33,390 nt of DNA from VFZS01 sp964353255 (lineage in GTDB: Bacteria > Acidobacteriota > Terriglobia > Bryobacterales > Bryobacteraceae): positions 1-33,390 of the forward strand of contig CAYGVJ010000055.1 in assembly GCA_964353255.1 (NCBI GenBank), written 5' to 3'. Position 1 is the stretch's first letter; each line of letters opens with the position of its first letter. The translations under genes were made by a program, and so were the position numbers. This document shows, piece by piece, positions 16,403 through 24,911 of the stretch. The notes beneath the pieces were generated by a model. That model was given only the letters and a program-made list of their open reading frames with translations, was not told the origin of the DNA and searched no databases.

Positions 16403-16641
16403 CCGCGTGCCTCGCGGTCGGCGCGTATCCCCGCCGCGCTATCGCTTACCGGGCCATACTTGCGCCGCAGCATTTCGCGAAAAGCGGACAACTCGGCCGC
16501 GCGGTCCAGCTTTGGCCTTGAAGCCGCCTCCGTCAGCAGAATCCGGAGTTCCTCTTCCAGGCTGCGGCCGGCGCTCTTGGCTCGCCCTTTGACGGTGGCG
16601 ACCACCCAGTCTGGCAATCTGCGAATCTTCACGTCCGCCAT
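16399..16641 (-). CDS. vapB: VapB/FitA-type ribbon-helix-helix antitoxin
   Basis: An 80-residue antitoxin. The N-terminal ADVKIRRLPDWVVATVKGRA followed by SLEEELRILLTEA is the ribbon-helix-helix DNA-binding domain of the FitA/Arc kind; the C-terminal half (AFREMLRRKYGPVSDSAAGI) should wrap around the VapC active site. I take the ATG at 16641, with GGAG upstream and no sensible residues before the MADVKIRR start. It is coupled to vapC by a 4-bp overlap. It probably represses its own promoter through the inverted repeat at 16653-16674. Confidence 0.92.
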   Translation of the reverse strand: MADVKIRRLPDWVVATVKGRAKSAGRSLEEELRILLTEAASRPKLDRAAELSAFREMLRRKYGPVSDSAAGIRADREARG

Positions 16642-16652
16642 AGCTCCATTAT

Positions 16653-16674
16653 GACCCCATGCCCCCATGGGGTC
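16653..16674. promoter_or_regulatory. Perfect inverted repeat upstream of vapBC, candidate operator
   Basis: Two perfect 9-bp arms, GACCCCATG and CATGGGGTC, are separated by CCCC. The repeat starts 11 bp upstream of the vapB ATG. RHH antitoxins of VapBC pairs bind short palindromes at this place to repress the operon. It could also overlap the promoter of the divergent pqaA-like gene. Confidence 0.65.
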
Positions 16675-16694
16675 AAGCGCTGCCGTTGCGATAC

Positions 16695-16713
16695 GCGGGC
16701 CTTTGAGGCCCGC
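16695..16713. repeat. Hairpin in the leader of the PqaA-like gene
   Basis: GCGGGCC, TTTGA, GGCCCGC form a perfect 7-bp GC-only stem with a 5-nt loop, in the divergent vapB/pqaA spacer, ending 34 bp before the start at 16748. There is no T-run after it. It may shield or stabilise the mRNA leader; the role is unknown. Confidence 0.4.
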
Positions 16714-16747
16714 CAGGTGCTATGCGATGTTAGAGCGTGGAGGTCTC

Positions 16748-18178
16748 ATGGGCGTATTTTCTGTCGTGCGGTGGAGTGCCCTGGCCGCTGTTTTGCTGGC
16801 TGTGGCTGGCTGGGGCGCCAGCGCCGCTCCCCTCCCGCAACGCACCGCCCTGGACGAGTACGTCAGCGCCCCGGACCCCAGCTACAAATACGAGCTCGTC
16901 CGCACGTTGACTGGGACCGGTTACACCGCCTACGTGCTGCGCATGACTTCGCAGTCCTGGCGGAAGCCCGGCGAGGTAGACCGGACCTTGTGGGAGCACT
17001 GGCTGACGATCGTGAGGCCGGATGAGGTCCGCGGCGCCACCGCGCTGCTGCTGATCAGCGGCGGCTCCAACGGCGGCGGGCCTCCGCAAAGGGTCGATGC
17101 GGTGAGCAGCCTGATCGCGGTCGAGACCCGCTCGGTGGTAGCCAACCTTCGGATGGTGCCCAACCAGCCCCTCACGTTTGTGGCTGACGAATCCGCGCCG
17201 CGCCGGGAGGACAGCCTGATCGCCTACACTTGGGACAAGTTTCTGCGCACCGGCGACTCGCGCTGGCCGGCACGCTTGCCCATGACCAAGAGCGCCGTGC
17301 GCGCCATGGATGCCGTGACCGCCTTCTGCGCTAGTGCTGCCGGCGGCAACCTGAAGGTCGAGCGCTTCTTCGTGGCGGGCGGATCCAAGCGCGGCTGGAC
17401 CACCTGGACCACTGCCGCCGTGGATCCGCGTGTGATCGGGATCGCGCCGGCGGTCATTGATGTGCTGAACCTTGAGAAGTCCCTCGCGCATCAGTACCGC
17501 TCCTACGGCTCGTTCGGCGAGGCTGTCGGCGACTACGTGCAGATGGGGAACATGGACTGGTTCCGTACGCCCCAGATGCGCGCCCTGAGGAAGATCGAGG
17601 ACCCTTACGAGTACCGCCGCCGGTTCACCATGCCGAAGTACATAGTGAACTCCGCCGGGGACGAATTCTTCCTTCCGGACTCATCGCAGTTCTATTTCGA
17701 CGAACTACCCGGCGAGAAGTACCTCCGCTACATCCCGAACACGGACCACTCCCTGAACAAGTCCGACGTGTACCTCGGTTTGGCGGCCTTCTACGACGCG
17801 GTGCTGCGCGACAGGCCCCGCCCGCGCTTCTCCTGGGATTTCGAGAAGGACGGCGCCATCCGGGTGAGGGTGATCGACAAGCCCAGCGAGGTTAAGCTCT
17901 GGCAGGCGACTAACCCCAAGGCGCGGGACTTCCGGCTGGCATCGATCGGCCCGGCTTACGGCAGCACGCCGCTGGCGGACCAGGGCGGCGGCACCTATGT
18001 TGGTCGCGTGCCGAAGCCAGCGCAGGGCTGGACCGCGTTCTTCGTCGAGTTGACCTACCCGAGCGGGGGCAAGCTCCCCTTCAAGTTCACTACCGCCGTG
18101 CGTATCCTACCCGACCGGCTGCCGTTTCCGCCGCCGAAACCGGACCGCCGGCGCATGCGCGCGGCCAAGTCCGGGTGA
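16748..18178 (+). CDS. PhoPQ-activated pathogenicity-related (PqaA-like) hydrolase, secreted
   Basis: A 476-residue protein with a signal peptide (MGVFSVVRWSALAAVLLAVA, cut probably after GASA). The mature part begins LDEYVSAPDPSYKYEL and contains HWLTIVRPDEV, LLLISGGSNGG and FFVAGGSKRGWTTW, the hallmark strings of the PqaA family, an alpha/beta-hydrolase fold. SKRG is at the expected nucleophile elbow (GGSKRG) and PNTDHSL carries the candidate catalytic His; NSAGDEFFLPDSS likely provides the acid. The substrate is unknown for most members. The ATG at 16748 is preceded by GGAGG 4 nt away; in-frame codons upstream would spoil the signal peptide. The C-terminal 120 residues form a beta-sandwich-like extension. 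Confidence 0.92.
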   Translation: MGVFSVVRWSALAAVLLAVAGWGASAAPLPQRTALDEYVSAPDPSYKYELVRTLTGTGYTAYVLRMTSQSWRKPGEVDRTLWEHWLTIVRPDEVRGATALLLISGGSNGGGPPQRVDAVSSLIAVETRSVVANLRMVPNQPLTFVADESAPRREDSLIAYTWDKFLRTGDSRWPARLPMTKSAVRAMDAVTAFCASAAGGNLKVERFFVAGGSKRGWTTWTTAAVDPRVIGIAPAVIDVLNLEKSLAHQYRSYGSFGEAVGDYVQMGNMDWFRTPQMRALRKIEDPYEYRRRFTMPKYIVNSAGDEFFLPDSSQFYFDELPGEKYLRYIPNTDHSLNKSDVYLGLAAFYDAVLRDRPRPRFSWDFEKDGAIRVRVIDKPSEVKLWQATNPKARDFRLASIGPAYGSTPLADQGGGTYVGRVPKPAQGWTAFFVELTYPSGGKLPFKFTTAVRILPDRLPFPPPKPDRRRMRAAKSG

Positions 18179-18244
18179 TCGATGCGGCGCGGCCGTGCCG
18201 GCCCGCCGCGGTGGTAGCATGACGCTGAATGAATGGAGGCGTGG

Positions 18245-20635
18245 ATGTTCGACTTCCTGAACAAGAATAGGGCTTTGACCATGGCGGCTGCGTCAGGCGA
18301 CGTTGCCAAGGTGAGGCAGTTGCTGGCAAAAGGGGCGGACGGTCGAGCGGCGTTGTGGCTGGCCGTGCAAGGCGGGCACGAGGAGGTTGCCAAGGTGCTC
18401 GTGGAACACGGGGTGAATCCGAATGTCCCGGGCGAGGGCGGGAAGACGCCGCTGTTGGTGGCTGCCGCGGCGGGTCGTGAGGAGCTGGTGGGCGCTTTGC
18501 TGGCTGCCGGCGCGGACCCGAATATGCGTGACGCCGCTGGGTTGACACCCCTTGCGACGGCGATAGAGAACGGACACGAAGGGCTTGCTGCGCGACTCCT
18601 CGAACGCGGGGCTGATCCGAACAGCGAGGCCGGCCAGGGGCAGACCGTTCTGCACGCCGCCTGTCGCAAGGGCATGGCGTCGCTATGCAAAGAGCTGCTC
18701 CGGAAGGGTGCCGACAAGGAGGCGCGCGACGCCGAGGGCAACACGCCGTTGCTGGTGGCGTGCGCGCACGGGCAAGCCCATACGGCGCATTCCTTTATTG
18801 AGTGGGGCGCGAATCCCAATGCCACTGCCGAGCGGGGCCGGACGGCCATCCAGATTGCCCTCAGCCGCGGGTACATCCAGTTGGCGCGGGAACTTGCCGG
18901 CGGCAGCGCCGCGCTCGCGGATCCGGCAGAGGAAGTGCGCCGCCGCCTGCTGCCGGCTCTGGGCTACCTTGAGAGGGAAGCCGAGAGCTTGCTGGAAGGC
19001 GCACAGCCGGCCCGCGCCGCCACTGGTGTGCCGGTGTTCACGCGCGGCGGATCTGCCCGGCGCCGCGAGGAGAAGGTCTCGCGACCCTTCAACCGGGTGC
19101 TGGAAGAGACCCACCGGCTGTTTCCGGGCGAGGCGTCCATCCAGGCCATCGCCAAGCTGCCGGACTCCGGGGCAACCGGCGACACCGTAGCAATGGTCTC
19201 GGAAGAGAACCGCAAGTGCACCGAGGCCTTGGAGCGCATCCTGGAATTGACGACCTGCCTTTCTCTGGCTTCGCCGCGGCACTCCCGCGAGATCCTCCCG
19301 CCCGCCGGGCAAGGTTCGCTACGGCTCACGGAGGCCTCCCAAGGCCGGTTGAAGAAGGACATCGCCGCGGGCAGCCTGCGCTCGAGTCCGAACGCAGCGC
19401 GGATGGCCTACGCCGTGCTCCGCGGACAGAGGATGGCCGTCGTGCTGGACGGGCAGGGCGAGACCAGAGAGTTCGACCGGGTGGTGCCCGAGTCGCTGAG
19501 GTTCAGCCCAGATTCCAGGCGATTCGGCTACGCGGCAACCCGTGGCGGGAAGGCTTTCTTCGTGGTTGACGGCATCGAAAGCGAGGGTTACGCCGCCCCC
19601 GGCAAAGACTCGCCCATCTTCAGTCCTGACTCGCGCCGGGTGGCGTGCGCCGCAGCGGCGCGTCCCTTCGAGACCTTCTACGTCATCGACGGTACACGCG
19701 GACCCCAGTACGCGGGGGTGTCTCATCTGTTGTTCAGTCCCGACTCCCGACGCACGGTCTATTTCGCTAAAGACTCTTCGGGCAGCCACCGGGTCGTCGT
19801 TGACGCTCAGGCCTACGGCCCCTACGAAGGGGTCTATGCTCCGCTGGTTTTCAGCCCGGACTCCCGACGGGTGGCGTGGGCGGCTAAGAAGGGCGGTGGC
19901 AAGACGGTCTTCATCGACGGCGAACCGCAGCCGGCGTTCGATGATTTTATGCCGCTCAAGTTCAGCCCGGACTCGCGCCATTTCGCCTACCCGGTCAAGA
20001 AAAGCGGCAAGTGGCATGTCTGCCTGGACGGGCAGCTCGGCCCGGCCTTCGAAGCCGTGGGTTCTTCCGGGGTCACCTTTCGCCCGGATTCCTCTTCACT
20101 GATGATCGCGGCGGCCAGGACGGCGCCCGGCAAGGGGCAGAAGTGGTTCCTGGTCGAGGGCGAGCGGTGGATCGGCGAGGGCGGGGATGGAATCGGGCGC
20201 GACTCGCCTGCATTCAGTCCCGATTCCCGGCGCATGGGGTATGCCGTGCAGGACGGCCGGAAGTGGCGAGTCATAGTGGACGGCCAGCCGGGTCCCCTGG
20301 TGGACAGCGTGTCTGACCCCATCTTCAGCGCCGATTCGAATCGTTTTGCATATCACGCCACAGAGGGCCAGGTAAACTCGGTGATTTGCGACGGCCGCCA
20401 AGGCCGGCGGTACCGGGGCGTGGCCGGCACGGGGCTTCTGTTCAGCCCGGACTCCCGGCGCCTGGTCTACGACGTCACGAAGGACGAGGGTCACTACATC
20501 GTGGTGGACGAGGAAGAGATCGGTCCCTACTCCGGCTTTGTGACGACCAGCGAGATTGTGTTCGATCGCGGCAACCTGCTCCGGGCCATGGCCCTGCGCG
20601 GCTGGGACCCTGTGAAGGTGGAGATCGAGACGTAG
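18245..20635 (+). CDS. Ankyrin-repeat protein with C-terminal FSPDSRR (PD40-like) propeller repeats
   Basis: A 796-residue protein with no signal peptide. Residues about 8-225 contain seven ankyrin repeats (for example GKTPLLVAAAAGREELVGAL and NTPLLVACAHG). A charged helical linker (about 225-365) follows. Then come about ten copies of a roughly 42-residue unit centred on FSPDSRR.(G/A)YAA, each followed by a V.VDG.. strand; copy 1 (SSPNAARMAYAV) and copy 7 (FRPDSSSLMIAA) are the most diverged. These look like TolB/WD40-type blades, but each blade also carries a repeated DG(Q/E) turn. The start at 18245 is preceded by GGAGG 5 nt away, so the ATG at 18233 is part of the ribosome site. Function unknown: presumably a protein-binding scaffold. 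Confidence 0.88.
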   Translation: MFDFLNKNRALTMAAASGDVAKVRQLLAKGADGRAALWLAVQGGHEEVAKVLVEHGVNPNVPGEGGKTPLLVAAAAGREELVGALLAAGADPNMRDAAGLTPLATAIENGHEGLAARLLERGADPNSEAGQGQTVLHAACRKGMASLCKELLRKGADKEARDAEGNTPLLVACAHGQAHTAHSFIEWGANPNATAERGRTAIQIALSRGYIQLARELAGGSAALADPAEEVRRRLLPALGYLEREAESLLEGAQPARAATGVPVFTRGGSARRREEKVSRPFNRVLEETHRLFPGEASIQAIAKLPDSGATGDTVAMVSEENRKCTEALERILELTTCLSLASPRHSREILPPAGQGSLRLTEASQGRLKKDIAAGSLRSSPNAARMAYAVLRGQRMAVVLDGQGETREFDRVVPESLRFSPDSRRFGYAATRGGKAFFVVDGIESEGYAAPGKDSPIFSPDSRRVACAAAARPFETFYVIDGTRGPQYAGVSHLLFSPDSRRTVYFAKDSSGSHRVVVDAQAYGPYEGVYAPLVFSPDSRRVAWAAKKGGGKTVFIDGEPQPAFDDFMPLKFSPDSRHFAYPVKKSGKWHVCLDGQLGPAFEAVGSSGVTFRPDSSSLMIAAARTAPGKGQKWFLVEGERWIGEGGDGIGRDSPAFSPDSRRMGYAVQDGRKWRVIVDGQPGPLVDSVSDPIFSADSNRFAYHATEGQVNSVICDGRQGRRYRGVAGTGLLFSPDSRRLVYDVTKDEGHYIVVDEEEIGPYSGFVTTSEIVFDRGNLLRAMALRGWDPVKVEIET

Positions 20636-20662
20636 CTGGGCCTTTCGGCGAGGCCGGCCGCC

Positions 20663-20748
20663 TCATCCGCCCACTATGTCCAGGAACCGCGCCACGGCGC
20701 TGTTCTTGTCGCTGGGGGACGATGCCGCGCAGGCCGACGCAGATGGGG
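20663..20748 (-). pseudogene. Remnant of a second M20 peptidase gene
   Basis: Two pieces in order on the minus strand match the intact M20 gene. Bases 20718-20746 match 22311-22339 (29 bp, one or two mismatches; residues near ICVGLRGIV). Bases 20669-20699 match the 3' end at 21546-21577 (encoding AVARFL(D/E)IVG), with a stop at 20663-20665. About 20 bp separates them here against about 740 bp in the intact gene, so a middle part was deleted and the frame is broken. Together with the SDR gene between, this suggests an old M20-SDR-M20 arrangement in which this copy decayed. Confidence 0.7.
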
Positions 20749-20759
20749 GACCCCTGGCC

Positions 20760-21542
20760 TTACGCGCGCTTCGTGCCGCGGGCGTACCTGAGCGAGCCCC
20801 AGCGCAGCAGCGCGTCCGGCACGACGCCCAGCACGCGCACGAGCAGCTTGTAGCGCCAGCCGGGGATCACGAACAGGTCGCCGCGATCAAGCCCGCGTAG
20901 CGAGGTTTCGACGACGTCCTCAGCTCGCATCCACAAGCTCGCGGGGATGAGGGCGCGATCCATGCCCAGCACGTCGTGGAATTCGGAATAGGTGAAGCCG
21001 GGGCAGAGCGCCTGCACCTTCACCGGCGAGCCGGCACTCTTCAGTTCCAGGTAGAGGCCCTCGGTGAAGGCGTTCATCCAGCGCTTGGTGGCGCCGTAGC
21101 TGGTGCTGCCCGGGCTCTGGGCGAAACCGGCGACCGAGGAAACGTTGATCACCCCGCCGCTCTTACGGGCCACCATTCCGCGCAGCGCGGCGTGCGTCAG
21201 GCGCACGGTGGCGAGGACGTGCAGGCGGTGCATGCTGTCCTGCCCATCGACATCCGTCTCCCAGAAGCGGCCGAGCGTGCCGAAACCGGCGTTGTTGACT
21301 AGCAATTCCAGGTTGTCCGCCGCGGCGACGCGGTCCTCGACCAGTTTGAGTTCCGCATCCTTAGTGAGATCGGCGGGGAGGACCTGGGCTTTGATCTCGC
21401 GCCCGAGCGCCTCCAGCCGGTCCTTGCGGCGGGCTACCAGAACCAGGTCATAACCTCGGTCGGCGAGCGCCCGCGCGAACGTTGCGCCGATCCCACTTGA
21501 CGCCCCAGTGATGAGCGCCAGGGGCCTGTTTTCGCGTCCCAC
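20760..21542 (-). CDS. Short-chain dehydrogenase/reductase (SDR)
   Basis: A 260-residue classical-type SDR: TGASSGIG (12-19) binds the dinucleotide, ARR near residue 37 suggests NADP preference, NNAG is at 83-86, and the catalytic residues are Ser135 or 136 (NVSSVAG), Tyr149 and Lys153 (YGATK). C-terminal residues VIPGWRYKLLVRVLGVVP are long and hydrophobic, typical of the DltE/YqjQ-like SDR group. The substrate is unknown. The start is a GTG at 21542, directly abutting the stop of the M20 gene, so the two are cotranscribed. Confidence 0.92.
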   Translation of the reverse strand: MGRENRPLALITGASSGIGATFARALADRGYDLVLVARRKDRLEALGREIKAQVLPADLTKDAELKLVEDRVAAADNLELLVNNAGFGTLGRFWETDVDGQDSMHRLHVLATVRLTHAALRGMVARKSGGVINVSSVAGFAQSPGSTSYGATKRWMNAFTEGLYLELKSAGSPVKVQALCPGFTYSEFHDVLGMDRALIPASLWMRAEDVVETSLRGLDRGDLFVIPGWRYKLLVRVLGVVPDALLRWGSLRYARGTKRA

Positions 21543-22895
21543 TTACTGCCCCACTATCTCCAAAAACCGCGCTACGGCCTCGATGCCCCGGTAGAAGTTG
21601 GGCAGGTGGAACTTCTCGTTGGGGGCGTGTAGGTTGTCATCGGGCAGGCCGAAGCCCATCAGCACGCTGGGGATGTCCAGGTGCTTCTGAAAGACGCCGA
21701 CGATGGGGATCGAGCCGCCCGAGCGGGTGTAGACGGTCTCCTTGCCGAAGGCCTCGGTGAGGGCCTGGGCTGCGGCGCGGATGAAGGGGCTGTCCGGGTC
21801 CGTCAGCGAGGCGTCGCCCACGTGCAAGATCTTCACCTCGGCGCTGACCCCTTTGGGGCAGACCTCCGCCACGGCGCTTTTGAACTGAGCGATGGCCTCG
21901 TCGATGCGCTGATCGGCGACCAGGCGCATGCTGACCTTGGCCACCGCGCGGGCGGGGATGACGGTCTTGGCGCCTTCGCCGGTGAACCCGCCGCGAATAC
22001 CGTGCACTTCGAGGGTGGGCCGCGCCCAAGTGCGCTCGAAGACCGTGTAGCCGGGCTCACCGACCAGCTCGCGCGCGCCCATCTCTTTGAGGTACTCCTC
22101 CTCGGTGAAGGGCAGGCGCGCCCAGGCGGCCTGCTCCTTGTCACTAGGCGGGCGGATGCGATCGCAGAACCCGGGGATCTGGAGGCGCCCCTCGCGGTCC
22201 TTGAGGGCGGTGAGGATCTCGGCGATGGCCTGGATGGGGTTGGGCGCTACGCCGCCGTAGACGCCGGAGTGCAAGTCGTGGCTCGCGCCTTCGACGTGCA
22301 GCTCGCCGTAGACGATGCCGCGCAGGCCGACGCAAATGGTCGGCAGCTCGGGCGCGAACATCTCCGTGTCGCAGATGACCGCGGCGTCGGCAGCCAGCCG
22401 CGGGGGCCTCTGCTTCACGTAAGCGGTGATGTGCCCGCCGCCGCTCTCCTCTTCGCCCTCGACCAGGAACTTCACGTTGACCGGCAGCGCGCCCTTGGTC
22501 TTGAGGAACCCTTCGACAGCCTTGACGAGGATCAAGGTCTGTCCCTTATCGTCGCAGGCGCCGCGGGCGTAGATGTTGTTGTTGCGGATCTCCGGCTCGA
22601 AGGGCGGCGACTTCCATTCCTCCAGCGGGTCGGCCGGCTGCACGTCGTAGTGGCCGTAAAGCAACAGGGTAGGTTTGCCTGGAGCGCCCAGCCACTCGGC
22701 GTAGACCAGCGGGTTGCCTGGACCCTCGATCAGCTCGGCGCCCTCCAGCCCGGCGCTGCGCAGCTCTTGGACCAGGAACTCTGCCGCCCGGCGGATGTCC
22801 GGCTTGTGCTCGGGAAGAGTGCTGATGCTGGGGATGCGCAGGAAGGTTTTCAGCCCTTCCAGAAAGGATGTGCGGTTCTGTTCGTAGTAGTTCAT
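21543..22895 (-). CDS. M20-family metallopeptidase (dipeptidase)
   Basis: A 450-residue cytosolic zinc dipeptidase of the M20A/CNDP-like kind. Metal and catalytic residues are in LLYGHYDVQPADP (His82, Asp84), ARGACDDKGQ (Asp115/Asp116), LVEGEEESGG (Glu148/Glu149 as catalytic base and ligand), CDTEMF and, near the end, the His of DDNLHAPNE. A lid/dimerisation domain follows VYGELHVEGASHDLHSGVYG. It starts at the ATG at 22895, 2 bp after the fumC stop, with CGAGG upstream. It lies between fumC and the SDR gene in a tight minus-strand group; no pathway link is obvious. Confidence 0.93.
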   Translation of the reverse strand: MNYYEQNRTSFLEGLKTFLRIPSISTLPEHKPDIRRAAEFLVQELRSAGLEGAELIEGPGNPLVYAEWLGAPGKPTLLLYGHYDVQPADPLEEWKSPPFEPEIRNNNIYARGACDDKGQTLILVKAVEGFLKTKGALPVNVKFLVEGEEESGGGHITAYVKQRPPRLAADAAVICDTEMFAPELPTICVGLRGIVYGELHVEGASHDLHSGVYGGVAPNPIQAIAEILTALKDREGRLQIPGFCDRIRPPSDKEQAAWARLPFTEEEYLKEMGARELVGEPGYTVFERTWARPTLEVHGIRGGFTGEGAKTVIPARAVAKVSMRLVADQRIDEAIAQFKSAVAEVCPKGVSAEVKILHVGDASLTDPDSPFIRAAAQALTEAFGKETVYTRSGGSIPIVGVFQKHLDIPSVLMGFGLPDDNLHAPNEKFHLPNFYRGIEAVARFLEIVGQ

Positions 22896-22896
22896 T

Positions 22897-24285
22897 TCAG
22901 CCTCGATTCTTCGTCTGCCGGGCGGGGTCCAGAAGCTCCTTGAGCCGGGCCTCCGGAATCCCGCTCTTCTCACGAGCCACTTCTAAAATCGTGCGACCGG
23001 CTTCGTAGGCCTCTTTAGCCAAGGCCGCCGCCTTATCATAGCCGATCTCCGGGACCAGCGCAGTTGCCAGGGCCGGCGACTGCTCAAGGAAGGCTGCGGC
23101 TCGCCCCCGGTCCGCCTCCAGATCTCGCACGCACCGTTCGGCGAAATTGCGCGTGGCGGCGCTGAGGAGCTCGATCGATTCCAGCAAATCGTACGCCATG
23201 ACGGGCATCATGGCGTTCAGCTCGAAGTTGCCGGCGGCGCAGCACCAGGTGATGGCCGCATCGTAGCCGATCACCTGCGCGCAGACCATCAGAACGCTCT
23301 CGACGATTACCGGGTTGACCTTGCCGGGCATGATGCTCGAGCCCGGTTGGACGGCCGGGAGCCGCAGCTCTCCGAGGCCGCAACGCGGGCCCGATCCGAG
23401 CCAGCGAATGTCGTTGGCGATCTTGGTCAGGGAGACGGCGTAGGTTTTCAGAGCGCCGCTCAGGAAAGCCACGCCGTCTCTGGCGGCTTGCGCCTCAAAA
23501 TGATTCTGCGCTTCGCGAAACGGCAGCCCGGTGCGCTGGGCGATGAGCCGGATGACCGCCGGGGCGAAGCCCGGCGGGGCGTTCAGTCCCGTGCCGACGG
23601 CGGTGCCGCCCAGCGGCAGCTCGTAGATCCAGTCCAGGGCGGCGTGCACCCTCTCCAGCGAAGCCTCGACCTGCCGCAGGTACCCCCGGAACTCCTGGCC
23701 CAGCCGCATCGGCACCGCATCCTGCAAGTGGGTCCGGCCAATCTTGACGACATCGTCGAATTCCTCGGCTTTGCGGCGCAAGGCTTCGCCCAGGCGGGCC
23801 AGGGCCGGCAGCAATTCCCGCCGCACCCGCTCCGCGGCCGCGATGTGAATCGCGGCCGGAATGACGTCGTTGCTCGACTGGCTACAGTTCACGTGATCGT
23901 TGGGATGCACCGCCACGCCATTCCGGCTGAGCTTCTGGGTGGCCAGGCGCGCGATCACCTCGTTGGCGTTCATGTTGGTGGAGGTGCCGCTGCCGGTCTG
24001 GAAGACGTCCACCACAAACTGCGAGTCATGCGCTCCTGCGATGACCTCCTCGGCCGAGGCGACAATGGCCTCGGCGAGCTCCGGCGGGAGCTGGCCGAGC
24101 TGCCCATTCACGGTAGCTGCGGCGCTCTTGACCAGCCCCAGCGCCCGGATGAATGGGCGGGGAAAACGCAGCCGGCTGACGGGGAAGTTCTCCACTGCGC
24201 GCTGCGTCTGGGCGCCGTAGAGGGCCTCGGCAGGCACGCGGACTTCTCCCATGCTGTCGCGCTCGATTCTGAATTCTTGCCCCAT
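22897..24285 (-). CDS. fumC: Fumarate hydratase, class II
   Basis: FumC interconverts fumarate and malate in the TCA cycle. The protein has 462 residues, the normal length. It begins MGQEFRIERDSMGEVRVP, contains TGSGTSTNMNANEV and GRTHLQDAVPMRLGQEF, and carries the superfamily signature GSSIMPGKVNP whose flexible loop holds the catalytic serine. The frame is open upstream to 24405, but the ATG at 24285 matches the family start; an ATG at 24297 is less likely. The Shine-Dalgarno is weak. It is divergent from tpx and heads the fumC-M20-SDR group. Confidence 0.96.
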   Translation of the reverse strand: MGQEFRIERDSMGEVRVPAEALYGAQTQRAVENFPVSRLRFPRPFIRALGLVKSAAATVNGQLGQLPPELAEAIVASAEEVIAGAHDSQFVVDVFQTGSGTSTNMNANEVIARLATQKLSRNGVAVHPNDHVNCSQSSNDVIPAAIHIAAAERVRRELLPALARLGEALRRKAEEFDDVVKIGRTHLQDAVPMRLGQEFRGYLRQVEASLERVHAALDWIYELPLGGTAVGTGLNAPPGFAPAVIRLIAQRTGLPFREAQNHFEAQAARDGVAFLSGALKTYAVSLTKIANDIRWLGSGPRCGLGELRLPAVQPGSSIMPGKVNPVIVESVLMVCAQVIGYDAAITWCCAAGNFELNAMMPVMAYDLLESIELLSAATRNFAERCVRDLEADRGRAAAFLEQSPALATALVPEIGYDKAAALAKEAYEAGRTILEVAREKSGIPEARLKELLDPARQTKNRG

Positions 24286-24380
24286 GCTTTTGATCATACC
24301 GGTCGGCGACGGCGACGGCGTCAATGTCATAATGAAATCCGGCCAATCACTCAGTGAATCTATTCTTCTTGGAGGGATGA

Positions 24381-24893
24381 ATGGAAAGAACGGGAGCAGT
24401 GACACTCAAGGGCAAGCCGCTGACGCTGGTTGGCCCGGAACTGAAGGTGGGCGACCGGGCGCCGGAGTTTGTCTGCGTTGACAACGATCTGAAGCCCGTG
24501 AACCTGGCGCAAACGGGCAAGGAGGTGCGGATCTTCAGCGTGGTGCCGTCGTTGGACACCCCGGTGTGCGACGCGCAGACCCGGCGCTTCAATGAGGAGG
24601 CTGCGAAGTTGCCAGGGGTGGAGATCTTTGCCATCAGCATGGATTTGCCGTTCGCCCAGCGGCGCTGGTGCGGCGCCTTCGGCATCGACCGGGTGAAGAT
24701 GCTCTCCGATCACCGGGAGGCCTCTTTCGGGACGGCTTACGGCACCTTGATCAAGGAGCTGCGGCTGGAGAGCCGCTCCATCTTCGTGGTGGACCGGAAT
24801 AACGTGATCCGGCACGCCGAGTACGTCCAGGAGGTCACCGACTTCCCGGACTACGAGGCGGCGCTGGCGGTAGCCCGGTCACTGACCGGGTAA
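24381..24893 (+). CDS. tpx: Thiol peroxidase (Tpx, atypical 2-Cys peroxiredoxin)
   Basis: A 170-residue peroxidase that reduces hydrogen peroxide and alkyl hydroperoxides using thioredoxin. The peroxidatic Cys63 is in VPSLDTPVCD and the resolving Cys97 in RRWCGAFGI, the same spacing as E. coli Tpx. The N-terminal GKPLTLVGPELKVGDRAPEF is typical. The ATG at 24381 has GGAGG 5 nt upstream. It is divergent from fumC across about 95 bp. The stop codon lies between two hairpins (24874-24890 and 24895-24911). Confidence 0.97.
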   Translation: MERTGAVTLKGKPLTLVGPELKVGDRAPEFVCVDNDLKPVNLAQTGKEVRIFSVVPSLDTPVCDAQTRRFNEEAAKLPGVEIFAISMDLPFAQRRWCGAFGIDRVKMLSDHREASFGTAYGTLIKELRLESRSIFVVDRNNVIRHAEYVQEVTDFPDYEAALAVARSLTG

Positions 24894-24894
24894 A

Positions 24895-24911
24895 CCGGGC
24901 CGTCTGCCCGG
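24895..24911 (+). terminator. Hairpin after tpx, possible terminator
   Basis: CCGGGC, CGTCT, GCCCGG form a perfect 6-bp stem 1 bp after the tpx stop. A second perfect palindrome (CCCGGTCA, C, TGACCGGG; 24874-24890) covers the last tpx codons, and the two share the CCGGG core. There is no T-run, so a classical intrinsic terminator is not shown; pause or mRNA-end stabiliser are alternatives. Confidence 0.4.

Noticed and set aside
24293..24324. A possible fumC promoter (TTGACG and TATGAT on the minus strand)
   Set aside because: The spacer is 20 bp and the -10 would lie about 7 bp from the ATG, leaving no room for a leader. I do not accept it as a sigma-70 promoter.
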